A stretch of DNA of 64,000 nucleotides from Streptomyces sp. PsTaAH-137 (GCF_003259365.1 NZ_QLLY01000002.1:186001-250000); one strand, 5' to 3'; positions 54,005-63,440 are shown, numbered from the stretch's first letter. Notes: generated by a model from the sequence alone, not told the origin. Translations and numbers: made by a program.

Positions 54005-55363
54005 TCAGCCCCGGGAGAGGCGTTTCAGCAGCATGACGGACGCAACCGGACGGGCTCCCGCCTTCGCCACCCCGTCGGCGACCTCGCGGTCCGTGGAGAC
54101 GACGATCACCGGCCGGCCGGGCGGCTCGGCGCGCACCAGCTGCCGGATCAACTCGTCGGCCGTGACACCCGCCTTGGAGAACAGCACCCGGACCCCGCGC
54201 GGCGGCGCGAGCAGCACCGGCGCGGCCAGCTCCGCCCCGTCGAAGACACAGGTCACCTCGGCGCCGGTCTGCGCGGCCAGCTGCGAGAGCGAGCCGAGCA
54301 GCCGCAGCCGCTGCTTCTCCAGCGGCATCGTCGGATAGCCGGTCTTCGTGACGTTGTAGCCGTCGACCACGAGATGGGCCTGCGGCAGCGCCAGCAACTG
54401 GTCCAGGATCGCCGGGTCGTGCTCGTGCAGGGCGCGCGCCGCGATGTCCTTCGGGGTCATCTTCCCCGGCTCCACGGCGTCCACGGAGTCGGCGGGCCGC
54501 GCCGACACCGGCGGCAGCGCCAGCTCGCGGCGCAGCCCCTGGGCGGCGTCGAGCACGGTGTCCAGGAGCAGCCGTACGCGCATGTCCTCGACGCTGCGCC
54601 CTTCGCGGGCCGCGCGCCGGGACGCCTCCAGGGCCGCCTCGACCTCGCCGAGCCGCCCCTTCAGCCGCCGCGACTCGCTCTCCGCGGCCGACACCTGCGC
54701 CTGTGCCTCGGCCCGCGCCGCGTCGATCTCACCGCGCGCCTTGCGCACCGCGGCCTCACCGCGCTTGACGTCGCTCTGGGCGGAGCGCAGCTTGCGGTGC
54801 ACGGCGTCGGCCTCGCGCCGGGCCGCGTCCAGCTCGGCGCGCAACCGTTCCGTCTCGGTCCTGGTCTGGGTCTGCGCCTCGGCGAGCTGGGCCCGCAGGC
54901 TCTCCAGCTCGGCGCGGGTCTCCTCGTCGGCGCGCTCGGCGTCGGCGCGCTGCGCCTCCTCGCCGGCGGCGGCGACGAGCTTGACCCAGCCGGTGGGCCG
55001 CAGCACGTACGCGGCGGCGGCGACGTCGAGGGGATCGGCGGCGGGCGGCGGCGAGCCGGACTCCAGGGCGCCCGCCAGCTCGGGCTGCGCCTCACGGAAC
55101 CGCTCGGCGATCCGCTGCCGGAAGATCGTGTCGCTCTCCACGGCGGCGGCCATGGCGTTGCCCGCGAACTTGGCCCGCCGCGTGGGGGTGAAGCGGGCAT
55201 ACTGCCGCAATTGTGCGGGAAGTTCGCCGATGGTCAGCCCGCCGAAACCGTCCGAGACGATCTGCACGACCCGACGCCGTACGCCTTCGGGCAGCGGCCG
55301 GTCGAGCACCTCGGCGGCGGCCTGCTCAGGGTCTTTGGCCTCCCCGCCCGTGCTCTGCGCCAT
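54005..55363 (-). CDS. NYN (PIN-like) domain RNA-binding protein with coiled coil
   Basis: 452-aa protein in three parts. The N-terminal helical domain (about 1-130, GLTIGELPAQLRQYARFTPTRRAKFAGNAM) is followed by a long coiled coil (about 140-260, Ala/Arg/Glu-rich) and a C-terminal YacP/Rae1-type NYN nuclease domain (about 320-452) with acidic residues in AHLVVDGYNVTKTGYP, CVFDGAE, LFSKAGVTADELI and VVSTDREVAD. The conserved Asp residues suggest an active metal-dependent ribonuclease. Adjacent to a zinc-ribbon gene on the same strand, 35 bases apart, which may be co-expressed. RNA substrate unknown. Confidence 0.88.
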   Translation of the reverse strand: MAQSTGGEAKDPEQAAAEVLDRPLPEGVRRRVVQIVSDGFGGLTIGELPAQLRQYARFTPTRRAKFAGNAMAAAVESDTIFRQRIAERFREAQPELAGALESGSPPPAADPLDVAAAAYVLRPTGWVKLVAAAGEEAQRADAERADEETRAELESLRAQLAEAQTQTRTETERLRAELDAARREADAVHRKLRSAQSDVKRGEAAVRKARGEIDAARAEAQAQVSAAESESRRLKGRLGEVEAALEASRRAAREGRSVEDMRVRLLLDTVLDAAQGLRRELALPPVSARPADSVDAVEPGKMTPKDIAARALHEHDPAILDQLLALPQAHLVVDGYNVTKTGYPTMPLEKQRLRLLGSLSQLAAQTGAEVTCVFDGAELAAPVLLAPPRGVRVLFSKAGVTADELIRQLVRAEPPGRPVIVVSTDREVADGVAKAGARPVASVMLLKRLSRG

Positions 55364-55398
55364 CCGTCACCCCAACTGTCTCGAGTGCACCGGCTCCG

Positions 55399-55638
55399 TC
55401 AGGAGTCGGTGCCCGGCCTGTCGACGAGCTCCACCTGGTCCACCGCGTTGCACCAGCGGCAGCGGACCGACTCGATGGTCTCACTGACCACGTCGCGTTC
55501 CTCGACCTTCGGCTCACCGGCCAGGTCGAGGTGGACGTACTCGACGACCTTCGAGGAGCGCGTCACGTCGAACCGCGTCAGGTTGCCGCACAGCGTGCAG
55601 CGCCAGCGGGTGGTGGCGGTCGGCAGGGGAACCGTCAT
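55399..55638 (-). CDS. Small zinc-ribbon hypothetical protein
   Basis: 79-aa protein with two CxxC pairs: WRCTLCGNLTRFDVTR near residues 14-17 and VRCRWCNAVDQVELVD near 59-62, separated by a beta-hairpin-like segment. This is the pattern of a single zinc ribbon. No catalytic motif. ATG 55638 follows GAGATG-type purines. It is upstream of the NYN protein gene with a 35-base gap, so it could be an RNA- or protein-binding partner; this is inference. Confidence 0.8.
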   Translation of the reverse strand: MTVPLPTATTRWRCTLCGNLTRFDVTRSSKVVEYVHLDLAGEPKVEERDVVSETIESVRCRWCNAVDQVELVDRPGTDS

Positions 55639-55755
55639 CTCAGAGCATCTCTTCCTCGCGCGTGCACGGCGTGGTGCGTGGTGCTTGCTGTATTGCCCGT
55701 AACCCTACGGCCTGCCGTACGCCGCCCGCTCCCCGCCTTGCGTCATGCTCTTCCC

Positions 55756-56508
55756 ATGATCGGCGACGGGCGCGACGCGACCGGAAAATTCGGAAAAGTG
55801 ACCGCATTCCTCAGAGGGCATCCGGCCCCGGTCACGTACGGAATCATCGCGCTGTGCTGTGCGGTCTTCGTGCTCTCCCCCGCCTCGGGCTTCAACCCCA
55901 CCTACGGCACGGGTGCCCGGCTGCTCACGGAACAGGCCGCCTACTTCGACCGCTGGGGCGTGGTCCCCACCGAACTCTTCGCGGGATCGGCGCGGGCCGC
56001 CCTCACTCCCCTCACCGCTCTGTTCGTGCACGGCAGCTGGCTGCACCTGCTCGGCAACATGCTGTTCCTCTATGTCTTCGGCGCGATGGTCGAGGAGCGC
56101 ATGGGCCGCGTCCAGTACGCGCTCTTCTACCTGATCACCGGGTATCTGGCGCTGTTCGCGTACGCGGCCGCCCACGTCGACTCCGACCAGAGCCTGGTCG
56201 GGGCCTCCGGGGCGATCTCGGCGGTCCTGGGCGCCTTCCTCTATCTCTTCCCGGACGCACGCGTGACGAGCCTGTTCCCGTTCCTCCTCTTCCTGCCGCT
56301 GCGCTTTCCGGCCTGGGTGGTGCTGCCGTTCTGGGTGGCGCTCCAGTGGGCGGCCGCGGGCCAGGACACCCAGGGCCCGGCGGTCGCCTATCTGGCGCAC
56401 CTCGTGGGCTTCTCCCTGGGGTTCCTCTACGCGTGGGTGCGCTACAGGAGCCGGGCTAAGGTTGAGCCGACCCATGCCACGGCCACCGAGGGAGACAGCC
56501 AGCCGTGA
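55756..56508 (+). CDS. Rhomboid family intramembrane serine protease
   Basis: 250-aa polytopic protease cleaving membrane-protein substrates. Catalytic and structural motifs are FVHGSWLHLLGNMLFLYVFGAMVEERMG (HxxxN and oxyanion part), SLVGASGAISAVLGAF (GxSG, nucleophile Ser) and VAYLAHLVGFSLGF (His). About six hydrophobic segments are visible. ATG 55756 is chosen over the longer open frame from 55213, which overlaps other genes. The stop overlaps the GTG of the RAM-domain gene (GTGA), so translation is coupled. Confidence 0.92.
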   Translation: MIGDGRDATGKFGKVTAFLRGHPAPVTYGIIALCCAVFVLSPASGFNPTYGTGARLLTEQAAYFDRWGVVPTELFAGSARAALTPLTALFVHGSWLHLLGNMLFLYVFGAMVEERMGRVQYALFYLITGYLALFAYAAAHVDSDQSLVGASGAISAVLGAFLYLFPDARVTSLFPFLLFLPLRFPAWVVLPFWVALQWAAAGQDTQGPAVAYLAHLVGFSLGFLYAWVRYRSRAKVEPTHATATEGDSQP

Positions 56509-56786
56509 TCACCGCGATCGTGCTCATCAAGACCAGCGTGGACCGGATCCCCGAGATCGCCGAGTCGATCGCGGCTCTGGACAGCGTCAGCGAGGTCTTC
56601 TCCGTCACCGGCACCTACGACCTGATCGCCATGGTCCGGGTCGCCCGCCACGACGACCTCGCGGACATCATCCCCGGCAGCATCAGCAAGATCCCGGGCG
56701 TCGAGGCCACGGACACCCACGTGGCGTTCCGCACCTACTCCCAGCACGACCTGGAAGCCGCCTTCTCCATCGGCCTGGACGGCTAG
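56505..56786 (+). CDS. Stand-alone Lrp/AsnC ligand-binding (RAM) domain protein
   Basis: 93-aa protein consisting only of the Lrp/AsnC effector-binding alpha-beta sandwich (MITAIVLIKTSVDRIPEIAESI, VSEVFSVTGTYDLIAMVRV, IPGVEATDTHVAFRTYSQHDLE), with no helix-turn-helix. Such stand-alone RAM proteins bind amino acids and can oligomerise. GTG 56505 overlaps the rhomboid stop. A tight coupling with a rhomboid protease is unusual and the functional link is unknown. Confidence 0.9.
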   Translation: MITAIVLIKTSVDRIPEIAESIAALDSVSEVFSVTGTYDLIAMVRVARHDDLADIIPGSISKIPGVEATDTHVAFRTYSQHDLEAAFSIGLDG

Positions 56787-56802
56787 CAGCACCCCGTAAG
56801 GA

Positions 56803-56826
56803 GCGCGGGGAACTGCGCGACCAGCC
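56803..56826. repeat. Interspersed repeat, copy 2
   Basis: Exact match over 24 bases to 45692-45715, again a few bases after a gene stop codon on the plus strand. Confidence 0.75.
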
Positions 56827-56832
56827 ACGACG

Positions 56833-56890
56833 AAAGCCGCGGACGCACCTGCTCACCAACCAGGCAGACGCGACCGCGGCTTTCAAAAAA
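56833..56890. terminator. Bidirectional terminator between RAM protein and aminotransferase genes
   Basis: 10-bp arms AAAGCCGCGG (56833-56842) and CCGCGGCTTT (56874-56883), followed by CAAAAAA. An inner CCTG/CAGG stem is present. It separates two convergent genes. Confidence 0.65.
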
Positions 56891-56900
56891 GGGCCGGGCC

Positions 56901-58265
56901 CTACGACGCCGGAACACACCGCCCCTGCTCGGTGCGGTAGCTCCACGCGGCGCCGTCCCGGACCAGCTCGGTGACGGCGGCGACGAACCGCTCGACGTGC
57001 TCGTCGGGCGTACCGGCACCGAAGCTGACCCGGATCGCGTTCAGCGACTTCTCACCGGGCGCCGCCTCGGGCGCCCCGCACTCGCCCTGCGTCTGCGGGT
57101 CGGAGCCGAGCAGCGTGCGGACCAGCGGGTGGGCGCAGAAGAGGCCGTCACGGACGCCGATCCCGTACTCGGCGGAGAGCGCGGCGGCGAAGTGCGAGGA
57201 GTTCCAGCCCTCCACCACGAACGAGATGACGCCGACGCGCGGGGCGTCGTCCCCGAACAGGGACAGCACCTTCACCTCGGGCACGGCGGCCAGCCCGTCG
57301 CGCACCGTGCGGATCAGGTGCTGCTCCCGCGCGACGAGGCTGTCGAACCCGGCCTCGGTCAGCGCCTTGCAGGCGGAGGCGATGGAGTAGACGCCGATGA
57401 CATTCGGCGAACCGGCCTCGTGCCGGGCGGCGTTCTCATGCCACTCGACGTCCACGCCGCCGTCCGTGCGCCGGGCGACCTTGCGGGAGGCGCCGCCGCC
57501 GGCGAGGTACGGCTCGGCCTCGGTCAGCCAGTCGGAGCGGCCGGCGAGCACGCCGGAGCCGAACGGCGCGTACAGCTTGTGCCCGGAGAAGGCGACCCAG
57601 TCGACGTCGAGGTCCTGGACGGAGACGGGGTGGTGGGGCGCGAGCTGGGCGGCGTCGAGCACGATGCGGGCACCGTGCGCGTGAGCGGCCGCCGCCAGCT
57701 CGCGCACCGGCCAGAGCTCACCGGTGACGTTGGAGGCGCCGGTGACGCACACGAGGGCCGGCCCGTAGGGGTCGCGGTCGGCAAGGGCCCGCTCCAGCGT
57801 GGCGACGGCCTCGTCCGGGGTGCGCGGGGCGTTGAGGTAGGTGACCCGCGCGTCGCGCCACGGCAGCAGCGAGGCGTGGTGCTCGGTCTCGAAGACGAAG
57901 ACCTGGCAGTCGGCGGGGAGCGCGGCGGCGAGCAGGTTGAGGGAGTCGGTGGTCGAGCGGGTGAAGACGACCTGGTCGCCGTCGCGGCAGTCCAGGAACT
58001 CGGCGACCGTCGTACGGGAGTTCTCGAAGAGGTCGGTGGAGAGCTGCGAGAGGTACCCGGCGCCGCGGTGCACGCTGCCGTAGTACGGGACGTACGCGGC
58101 GACGTCGTCCCACACCCGCTGCAGGGCGGGCGCGCTGGCGGCGTAGTCGAGGGCCGCGTAGGTCACCTCGCCACCGGTGACGAGCGGCACGGTGACGTCC
58201 CGGCCGAGCACGGGAAGCGGAGCGACGGTCTCGGTACAGGCGGCGGCGTCAACGGCAACAGACAT
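56901..58265 (-). CDS. Class V aminotransferase, cysteine-desulfurase-like
   Basis: 454-aa PLP enzyme of the NifS/SufS fold. Visible are the early YAALDYAASAPALQ, VVFTRSTTDSLNLLA, ETEHHASLLPW (as in SufS EHHxNLxPW), DAAQLAPHHP, the PLP-lysine motif VAFSGHKLYAPFGSGVL, and GVRDGLFCAHPLV, where a Cys occupies the place of the desulfurase catalytic cysteine. ATG 58265 has AGGGAG 9 bases upstream. A SAM-IV riboswitch precedes it, linking it to sulfur or methionine status. It most likely mobilises sulfur from cysteine, but another beta-elimination or desulfuration substrate is possible. Confidence 0.87.
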   Translation of the reverse strand: MSVAVDAAACTETVAPLPVLGRDVTVPLVTGGEVTYAALDYAASAPALQRVWDDVAAYVPYYGSVHRGAGYLSQLSTDLFENSRTTVAEFLDCRDGDQVVFTRSTTDSLNLLAAALPADCQVFVFETEHHASLLPWRDARVTYLNAPRTPDEAVATLERALADRDPYGPALVCVTGASNVTGELWPVRELAAAAHAHGARIVLDAAQLAPHHPVSVQDLDVDWVAFSGHKLYAPFGSGVLAGRSDWLTEAEPYLAGGGASRKVARRTDGGVDVEWHENAARHEAGSPNVIGVYSIASACKALTEAGFDSLVAREQHLIRTVRDGLAAVPEVKVLSLFGDDAPRVGVISFVVEGWNSSHFAAALSAEYGIGVRDGLFCAHPLVRTLLGSDPQTQGECGAPEAAPGEKSLNAIRVSFGAGTPDEHVERFVAAVTELVRDGAAWSYRTEQGRCVPAS

Positions 58266-58434
58266 GGCTGAACTCCCTGGCGAGGTAAGCGAATTGACCA
58301 TGCCGGAGCCACGTCTGAGCGCTACGGAACAGGGCTCGACGGCATGGAAAGAAAAGGTGGAACGGGTAGGCAGAGGCGGGGCCGAAACGCCCTATCGCAT
58401 TCGCTTGCTCACGAGACTGCTCCCTTGAGGACCA

Positions 58435-58458
58435 GGACCCCAGGGTGTGCAGGGGTCC
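58435..58458 (-). promoter_or_regulatory. Expression-platform hairpin downstream of SAM-IV aptamer
   Basis: GGACCCC and GGGGTCC arms (58458-58452 and 58441-58435 on the minus strand) with a 10-base loop. The 5' arm overlaps the end of the aptamer core, so it could compete with aptamer folding. No T tract follows. Confidence 0.45.
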
Positions 58459-58571
58459 GCGCTTGCCATAGACCTCGCTGCCTACGGCCTGGTCTTCACC
58501 CAGGGCACCCCGCCACGGACGGAGGGTTGCCGGACAGCGGGCTGGGGCCTCGATCGCTGTCACTCATGACC
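58447..58571 (-). ncRNA. SAM-IV riboswitch
   Basis: On the minus strand the conserved SAM-IV blocks appear in order: GGTCATGAGTGACAGCG at the 5' end, CCGGCAACCCTCC, GTGGCGGGGTGCCCTGGGTG, AGACCAGG, and GGCAAGCGCGGACC. These match the SAM-IV consensus of Actinomycetales. It lies about 180 nt upstream of the aminotransferase start, giving a long leader. TTGCCA with CAGGAT 16 bases later (about 58609-58582) is a candidate promoter. Confidence 0.9.
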
Positions 58572-58607
58572 TTGTGGAGAATCCTGCCATACGTGTCCCG
58601 AATGGCA

Positions 58608-58648
58608 AGGGCGCAGTCCAGCTCCTGAGACAGGAAGGACTGCGCCCT
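58608..58648 (-). terminator. Terminator of trpD
   Basis: 12-bp perfect stem AGGGCGCAGTCC / GGACTGCGCCCT with a 17-base loop, 10 bases after the trpD stop and just before the SAM-IV leader promoter. Confidence 0.75.
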
Positions 58649-58657
58649 GCGTCACAC

Positions 58658-59722
<1,065 letters not shown>

Positions 59723-59788
59723 GGCCGCTCCTGTGATGTTGTCCGTACGCGGTTGGGGAACGCACCCACCTTATCGACCGCCGGGGAC

Positions 59789-59829
59789 GGCAAAGAGCCC
59801 CCGTCCAGTGCCTGGACGAGGGCTCTTGC
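59789..59829 (-). terminator. Terminator of the qcr operon
   Basis: About 19-bp stem with one mismatch (GGCAAGAGCCCTCGTCCAG and complement) and a 2-base loop, 35 bases beyond the qcrB stop. Confidence 0.8.
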
Positions 59830-59863
59830 CGTGGCGATCAGTGTCGAGGTGGAACCCCGGAGA

Positions 59864-61501
59864 TCAGTGGTGGCCGTGGCCGCTGGTGATCTCCTTGTAC
59901 TCCTCGGCGGTGGGCTTGGGGATCTGGTTGTTCTCCCCGTAGTAGCCCTTCGACAGCTTGGCACGCAGCTTCTGCGTACGCGGCACCTTGCGCTCCACAC
60001 CGTTCTCGTCGACCGTCGGGCCGATCTCGGCGGGCTTGTACTGCTCGTGCGCGGTGAGCGTGTGCAGGGCCTCCGCGTCGAGCGGCTCGTGGACCTCGAT
60101 GAACTCACCGTGCGGCAGGCGCTTGATGATGCCGGACTCGCGTCCGTGCAGCACCTTGTCCTTGTCGCGGCGCTGGAGGCCGAGGCAGATCCGCTTGGTG
60201 ACGATGAAGACCACGACCGGCATCACGAAGAAGCTGATGCGGACGAACCAGGTGATCGCGTTGATCGACAGGTGGAAGTGCGTGGCCCAGAGGTCGTTGC
60301 CACCACCGATCATCAGCACGAAGTACCAGGAGATCCACGCAGCGCCGAAGGCGGTGCGCGTCGGCGCGTTGCGCGGGCGGTCCAGGATGTGGTGCTCGCG
60401 CTTGTCGCCGGTGACCCAGGACTCGATGAACGGGTAGACCGCGATCGCGACCAGGACCAGCGGGAAGATCACCAGCGGGATGAACACACCCAGGACGAGC
60501 GTGTGACCCCAGAGGTTGATCTCCCAGCCCGGCATGACTCGGATCAGGCCTTCGGAGAAGCCCATGTACCAGTCGGGCTGGGCGCCGGTGGAGACCTGGT
60601 CCGGACGGTACGGGCCGATGGCCCAGATCGGGTTGATCGAGGCGATGGCCGCGACGATCGCGATGACACCGAAGACCAGGAAGAAGAAGCCACCCGCCTT
60701 GGCCATGTAGACCGGGAGCAGCGGCATGCCGACGACGTTCTTCTCGGTCTTTCCGGCACCCGCGAACTGCGTGTGCTTGTGGTAGAAGACCAGGATCAGG
60801 TGGGCCACCATCAGGCCGAGCATGATGCCCGGCAGCAGCAGGATGTGGACCGAGTAGAACCGCGCGACGAAGTCGCCGCCCGGGAACTCACCGCCGAAGA
60901 GGAAGAACGACAGGTACGTGCCGACGATCGGCACGGACAGGACCGCGCCCTCCATGAAGCGGACACCGGTGCCGGACAGCAGGTCGTCGGGGAGCGAGTA
61001 ACCGGTGAAGCCGGTGAACATGCCCAGGACGAACAGCAGGAAGCCGAACAGCCAGTTGACCTCACGCGGCTTGCGGAACGCACCCGTGAAGAACACGCGC
61101 ATCATGTGCACGAACATGCCGGCGAGGAAGATCAGCGCCGCCCAGTGGTGGATCTGCCGGATGAGCAGACCACCGCGCACATCGAAGGAGATGTGCATGG
61201 TCGAGTTGAACGCCTCGGACATCAGCTGACCCTGCAGCGGGATGTAGCTGCCGTGGTACTCCACCTCGTTCATCGACGGGTGGAAGAACAGCGTCAGGTA
61301 CACACCCGTGAGGATGATGATGATGAAGCTGTACATGCAGATCTCGCCAAGCATGAAGGACCAGTGGTCCGGAAAGATCTTGCGCATGTTGGACTTGGCC
61401 AGGGAGTAGATCCCGAGGCGTCCGTCCGCCCAGTCGGCGACACGCTCGCCGGCCGGTGCCTTCTCGCGAGAAGGCGCGTCGTTCGTGGGTTCAGTACTCA
61501 T
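59864..61501 (-). CDS. qcrB: Cytochrome bc1 complex cytochrome b subunit QcrB
   Basis: 545-aa haem-bound membrane subunit of the actinobacterial cytochrome bcc complex, which passes electrons from menaquinol to cytochrome c and is built into a bcc-aa3 supercomplex. Haem-ligand helices contain HISFDVRGGLLIRQIHHWAALIF and FYSVHILLLPGIMLGLMVAHLILVFYHKHTQ. The Qo-site region has NPIWAIGPYRPDQVSTGAQPDWYMGF. The C-terminal extension of about 130 residues is typical of actinobacteria. ATG overlaps the qcrA stop (ATGA). Confidence 0.96.
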   Translation of the reverse strand: MSTEPTNDAPSREKAPAGERVADWADGRLGIYSLAKSNMRKIFPDHWSFMLGEICMYSFIIIILTGVYLTLFFHPSMNEVEYHGSYIPLQGQLMSEAFNSTMHISFDVRGGLLIRQIHHWAALIFLAGMFVHMMRVFFTGAFRKPREVNWLFGFLLFVLGMFTGFTGYSLPDDLLSGTGVRFMEGAVLSVPIVGTYLSFFLFGGEFPGGDFVARFYSVHILLLPGIMLGLMVAHLILVFYHKHTQFAGAGKTEKNVVGMPLLPVYMAKAGGFFFLVFGVIAIVAAIASINPIWAIGPYRPDQVSTGAQPDWYMGFSEGLIRVMPGWEINLWGHTLVLGVFIPLVIFPLVLVAIAVYPFIESWVTGDKREHHILDRPRNAPTRTAFGAAWISWYFVLMIGGGNDLWATHFHLSINAITWFVRISFFVMPVVVFIVTKRICLGLQRRDKDKVLHGRESGIIKRLPHGEFIEVHEPLDAEALHTLTAHEQYKPAEIGPTVDENGVERKVPRTQKLRAKLSKGYYGENNQIPKPTAEEYKEITSGHGHH

Positions 61502-62553
61502 CCGCGCTCCCAGAAGGCAGGACCGACGGGCTCAGCGAAGTCGCCCTGCGCCACGAGGTAACCCTCATCGTCAGCGGCGATGTGCAGCTGCGGAAGAGCG
61601 TGACCGGCGGGGCCGAAGATGACCCGGGCACCGTCGGAGAGGTCGAAGGTGGACTGGTGGCAGGGGCAGAGCACGTGGTGCGTCTGCTGCTCGTACAGGG
61701 AGATCGGGCAACCGACGTGGGTGCAGATCTTCGAGTACGCGACCACACCCTCGTGCGACCACTCGAGCTCCTGCTTGTCCTTGATGTTGTCCGGCTGGAT
61801 CCGGACGAGCATCAGAGCCGCCTTGGCGATCTCCTTCTGGAAGTCCTCGTCGTGCTCCTCCAGGCCCTCGGGCTTGGCGAAGGTGAGCGAACCGACCGCG
61901 ATGTCCGAAGCACGCAGCGGCTCGTTCGTGTTCATGTTGACGAGCTTCAGGCCCTTCTTCCAGGCCGTGGTGCGGAGCTTCTTCTCGGGCAGCGGCCCGA
62001 GGTCGCGGAGCAGGACGACGCCGGAGAGCGGCACCAGGGCCAGCGCGCCGAACATCGTGTTGCGGATCAGCTTGCGACGGCCGAACTGCGACTCGCGCGC
62101 GCCGTCGGCGAAGTCCGACAGGACCTGCGCCTTGACGTCGGGCTCGGCCTCGATCGGGTGACGCTCGGAGGCGATCTCGACGTCCGACATCAGGGTGCGG
62201 GCCCAGTGGACCGCGCCCGCGCCGATGCAGAACAGCGCCACGCCCAGGGTCGTGCCCAGGGCGAAGTTGAGCGCGCTGATGTGCCCCATCGGGAAGATGT
62301 AGACGATCTTGTGGGCGCTGATGGTCACGTACGACGCGATGAAGCCGACGGTGGCCAGCATCGAGATCGTGAACAGCATCGCCACGACGCGCTCGGACCG
62401 CCGGGCGGCCCGCTCGTCGATGTCCTGGATCCGGTGCTCGTGCGGGGGCAGGCCCGGGTCGGCGAAGGGGTTGTCCTTCACCGTCTCGACGGAACCGTGT
62501 CCGTCACCCTGCGCTGCGGGCAGGTTCTCTTCTGGAATGTCTTGGCTACTCAT
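61498..62553 (-). CDS. qcrA: Rieske iron-sulfur subunit QcrA
   Basis: 351-aa membrane Rieske protein. Three N-terminal hydrophobic segments (about residues 45-130, one more near 180), as is usual for actinobacterial QcrA, precede the [2Fe-2S] domain with ligands in CTHVGCPI and CPCHQSTFDL. The N-terminus is acidic and disordered. ATG overlaps the qcrC stop, and its own stop overlaps qcrB, so the three genes are tightly coupled. Confidence 0.96.
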   Translation of the reverse strand: MSSQDIPEENLPAAQGDGHGSVETVKDNPFADPGLPPHEHRIQDIDERAARRSERVVAMLFTISMLATVGFIASYVTISAHKIVYIFPMGHISALNFALGTTLGVALFCIGAGAVHWARTLMSDVEIASERHPIEAEPDVKAQVLSDFADGARESQFGRRKLIRNTMFGALALVPLSGVVLLRDLGPLPEKKLRTTAWKKGLKLVNMNTNEPLRASDIAVGSLTFAKPEGLEEHDEDFQKEIAKAALMLVRIQPDNIKDKQELEWSHEGVVAYSKICTHVGCPISLYEQQTHHVLCPCHQSTFDLSDGARVIFGPAGHALPQLHIAADDEGYLVAQGDFAEPVGPAFWERG

Positions 62554-63359
62554 GACTTCTTGGCCTTTGCGGTCCGAGCGGCAACCCAGATGGCGACGGC
62601 GATCAGGGCGCCGAGACCGAAGATCCAGGCGAACAGACCCTCACTGACCGGGCCGAGCCCGCCCAGCTTGAGACCACCGGGGCTCTCGGACTTGTCACCG
62701 TTGACCGCGTCGAGGTACGCGATGATGTCCTTCTTGTTCTGCTTGGTCATCGTCGTGTCCGGGAAGGACGGCATGTTCTGCGGGCCGGTCTGCATGGCCT
62801 CGTAGATGTGCTTCGGGCTGACGCCCTCCAGGCTCGGCGCGAACTTGCCGTGCGTCAGCGCGCCACCTTCACCGGTGAAGTTGTGGCACTGGGCGCAGTT
62901 CGTGCGGAACAGTTCGCCGCCCTTGGCGACGTCCGCCCCACTCGGGTCGTAGTCCTCCTTGGTCGGCGTGACCGGACCGGCGCCGAGGGAGGAGATGTAC
63001 GCGGCGAGCTGGTCGATCTCGGCCTGCGAGTAGATGACCTTCTTCTTCGGGACCTGGGCGCCCGGCTGCTGGGCCGGCATACGGCCGGTGCCGACCTGGA
63101 AGTCGACGGCGGCGGAGCCGACACCGACGAGGCTAGGACCGTCAGTGGTGCCCTGACCGCCGGTTCCGTGGCAGCTGGCGCAGCCTACGGAGTACAGCTT
63201 CTTGCCCTCGTCGATGGCGAGGGACTGGGCGGTTTCATCGGCCTGCGCCTTGTCCGCGGGCGCGAACGCGGCGTACAGCCCCCCGGTGGCCGCCAGCGCG
63301 AGGAGTAGGACGACGACCGCCGCCAGCGGATGGCGTCGTCGTGCGGAGAGCTTTTTCAC
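62550..63359 (-). CDS. qcrC: Dihaem cytochrome c subunit QcrC
   Basis: 269-aa membrane-anchored cytochrome cc. N-terminal hydrophobic segment (VVVLLLALAATGGLYAAFA), two haem-binding motifs CASCH and CAQCH about 100 residues apart, axial Met region (GRMPAQQPG, NMPSFPDTTM), and a C-terminal membrane anchor (FAWIFGLGALIAVAIWVAART). It replaces soluble cytochrome c by delivering electrons directly to the aa3 oxidase. First of the three overlapping qcr genes and 81 bases downstream of ctaE. Confidence 0.96.
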   Translation of the reverse strand: MKKLSARRRHPLAAVVVLLLALAATGGLYAAFAPADKAQADETAQSLAIDEGKKLYSVGCASCHGTGGQGTTDGPSLVGVGSAAVDFQVGTGRMPAQQPGAQVPKKKVIYSQAEIDQLAAYISSLGAGPVTPTKEDYDPSGADVAKGGELFRTNCAQCHNFTGEGGALTHGKFAPSLEGVSPKHIYEAMQTGPQNMPSFPDTTMTKQNKKDIIAYLDAVNGDKSESPGGLKLGGLGPVSEGLFAWIFGLGALIAVAIWVAARTAKAKKS

Positions 63360-63440
63360 GGATTACCCCGGTGTCAGGATCTTCTGCGTCGGTGCTGCGG
63401 GAATGTTTCGGGTGCTTCGCCCGATGCTGCGATCTGCGAA

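Noticed and set aside
58249..58563. 104-codon open frame over the leader of the aminotransferase gene
   Set aside because: It coincides with the SAM-IV riboswitch and leader; composition is that of structured RNA, with no ribosome binding site.
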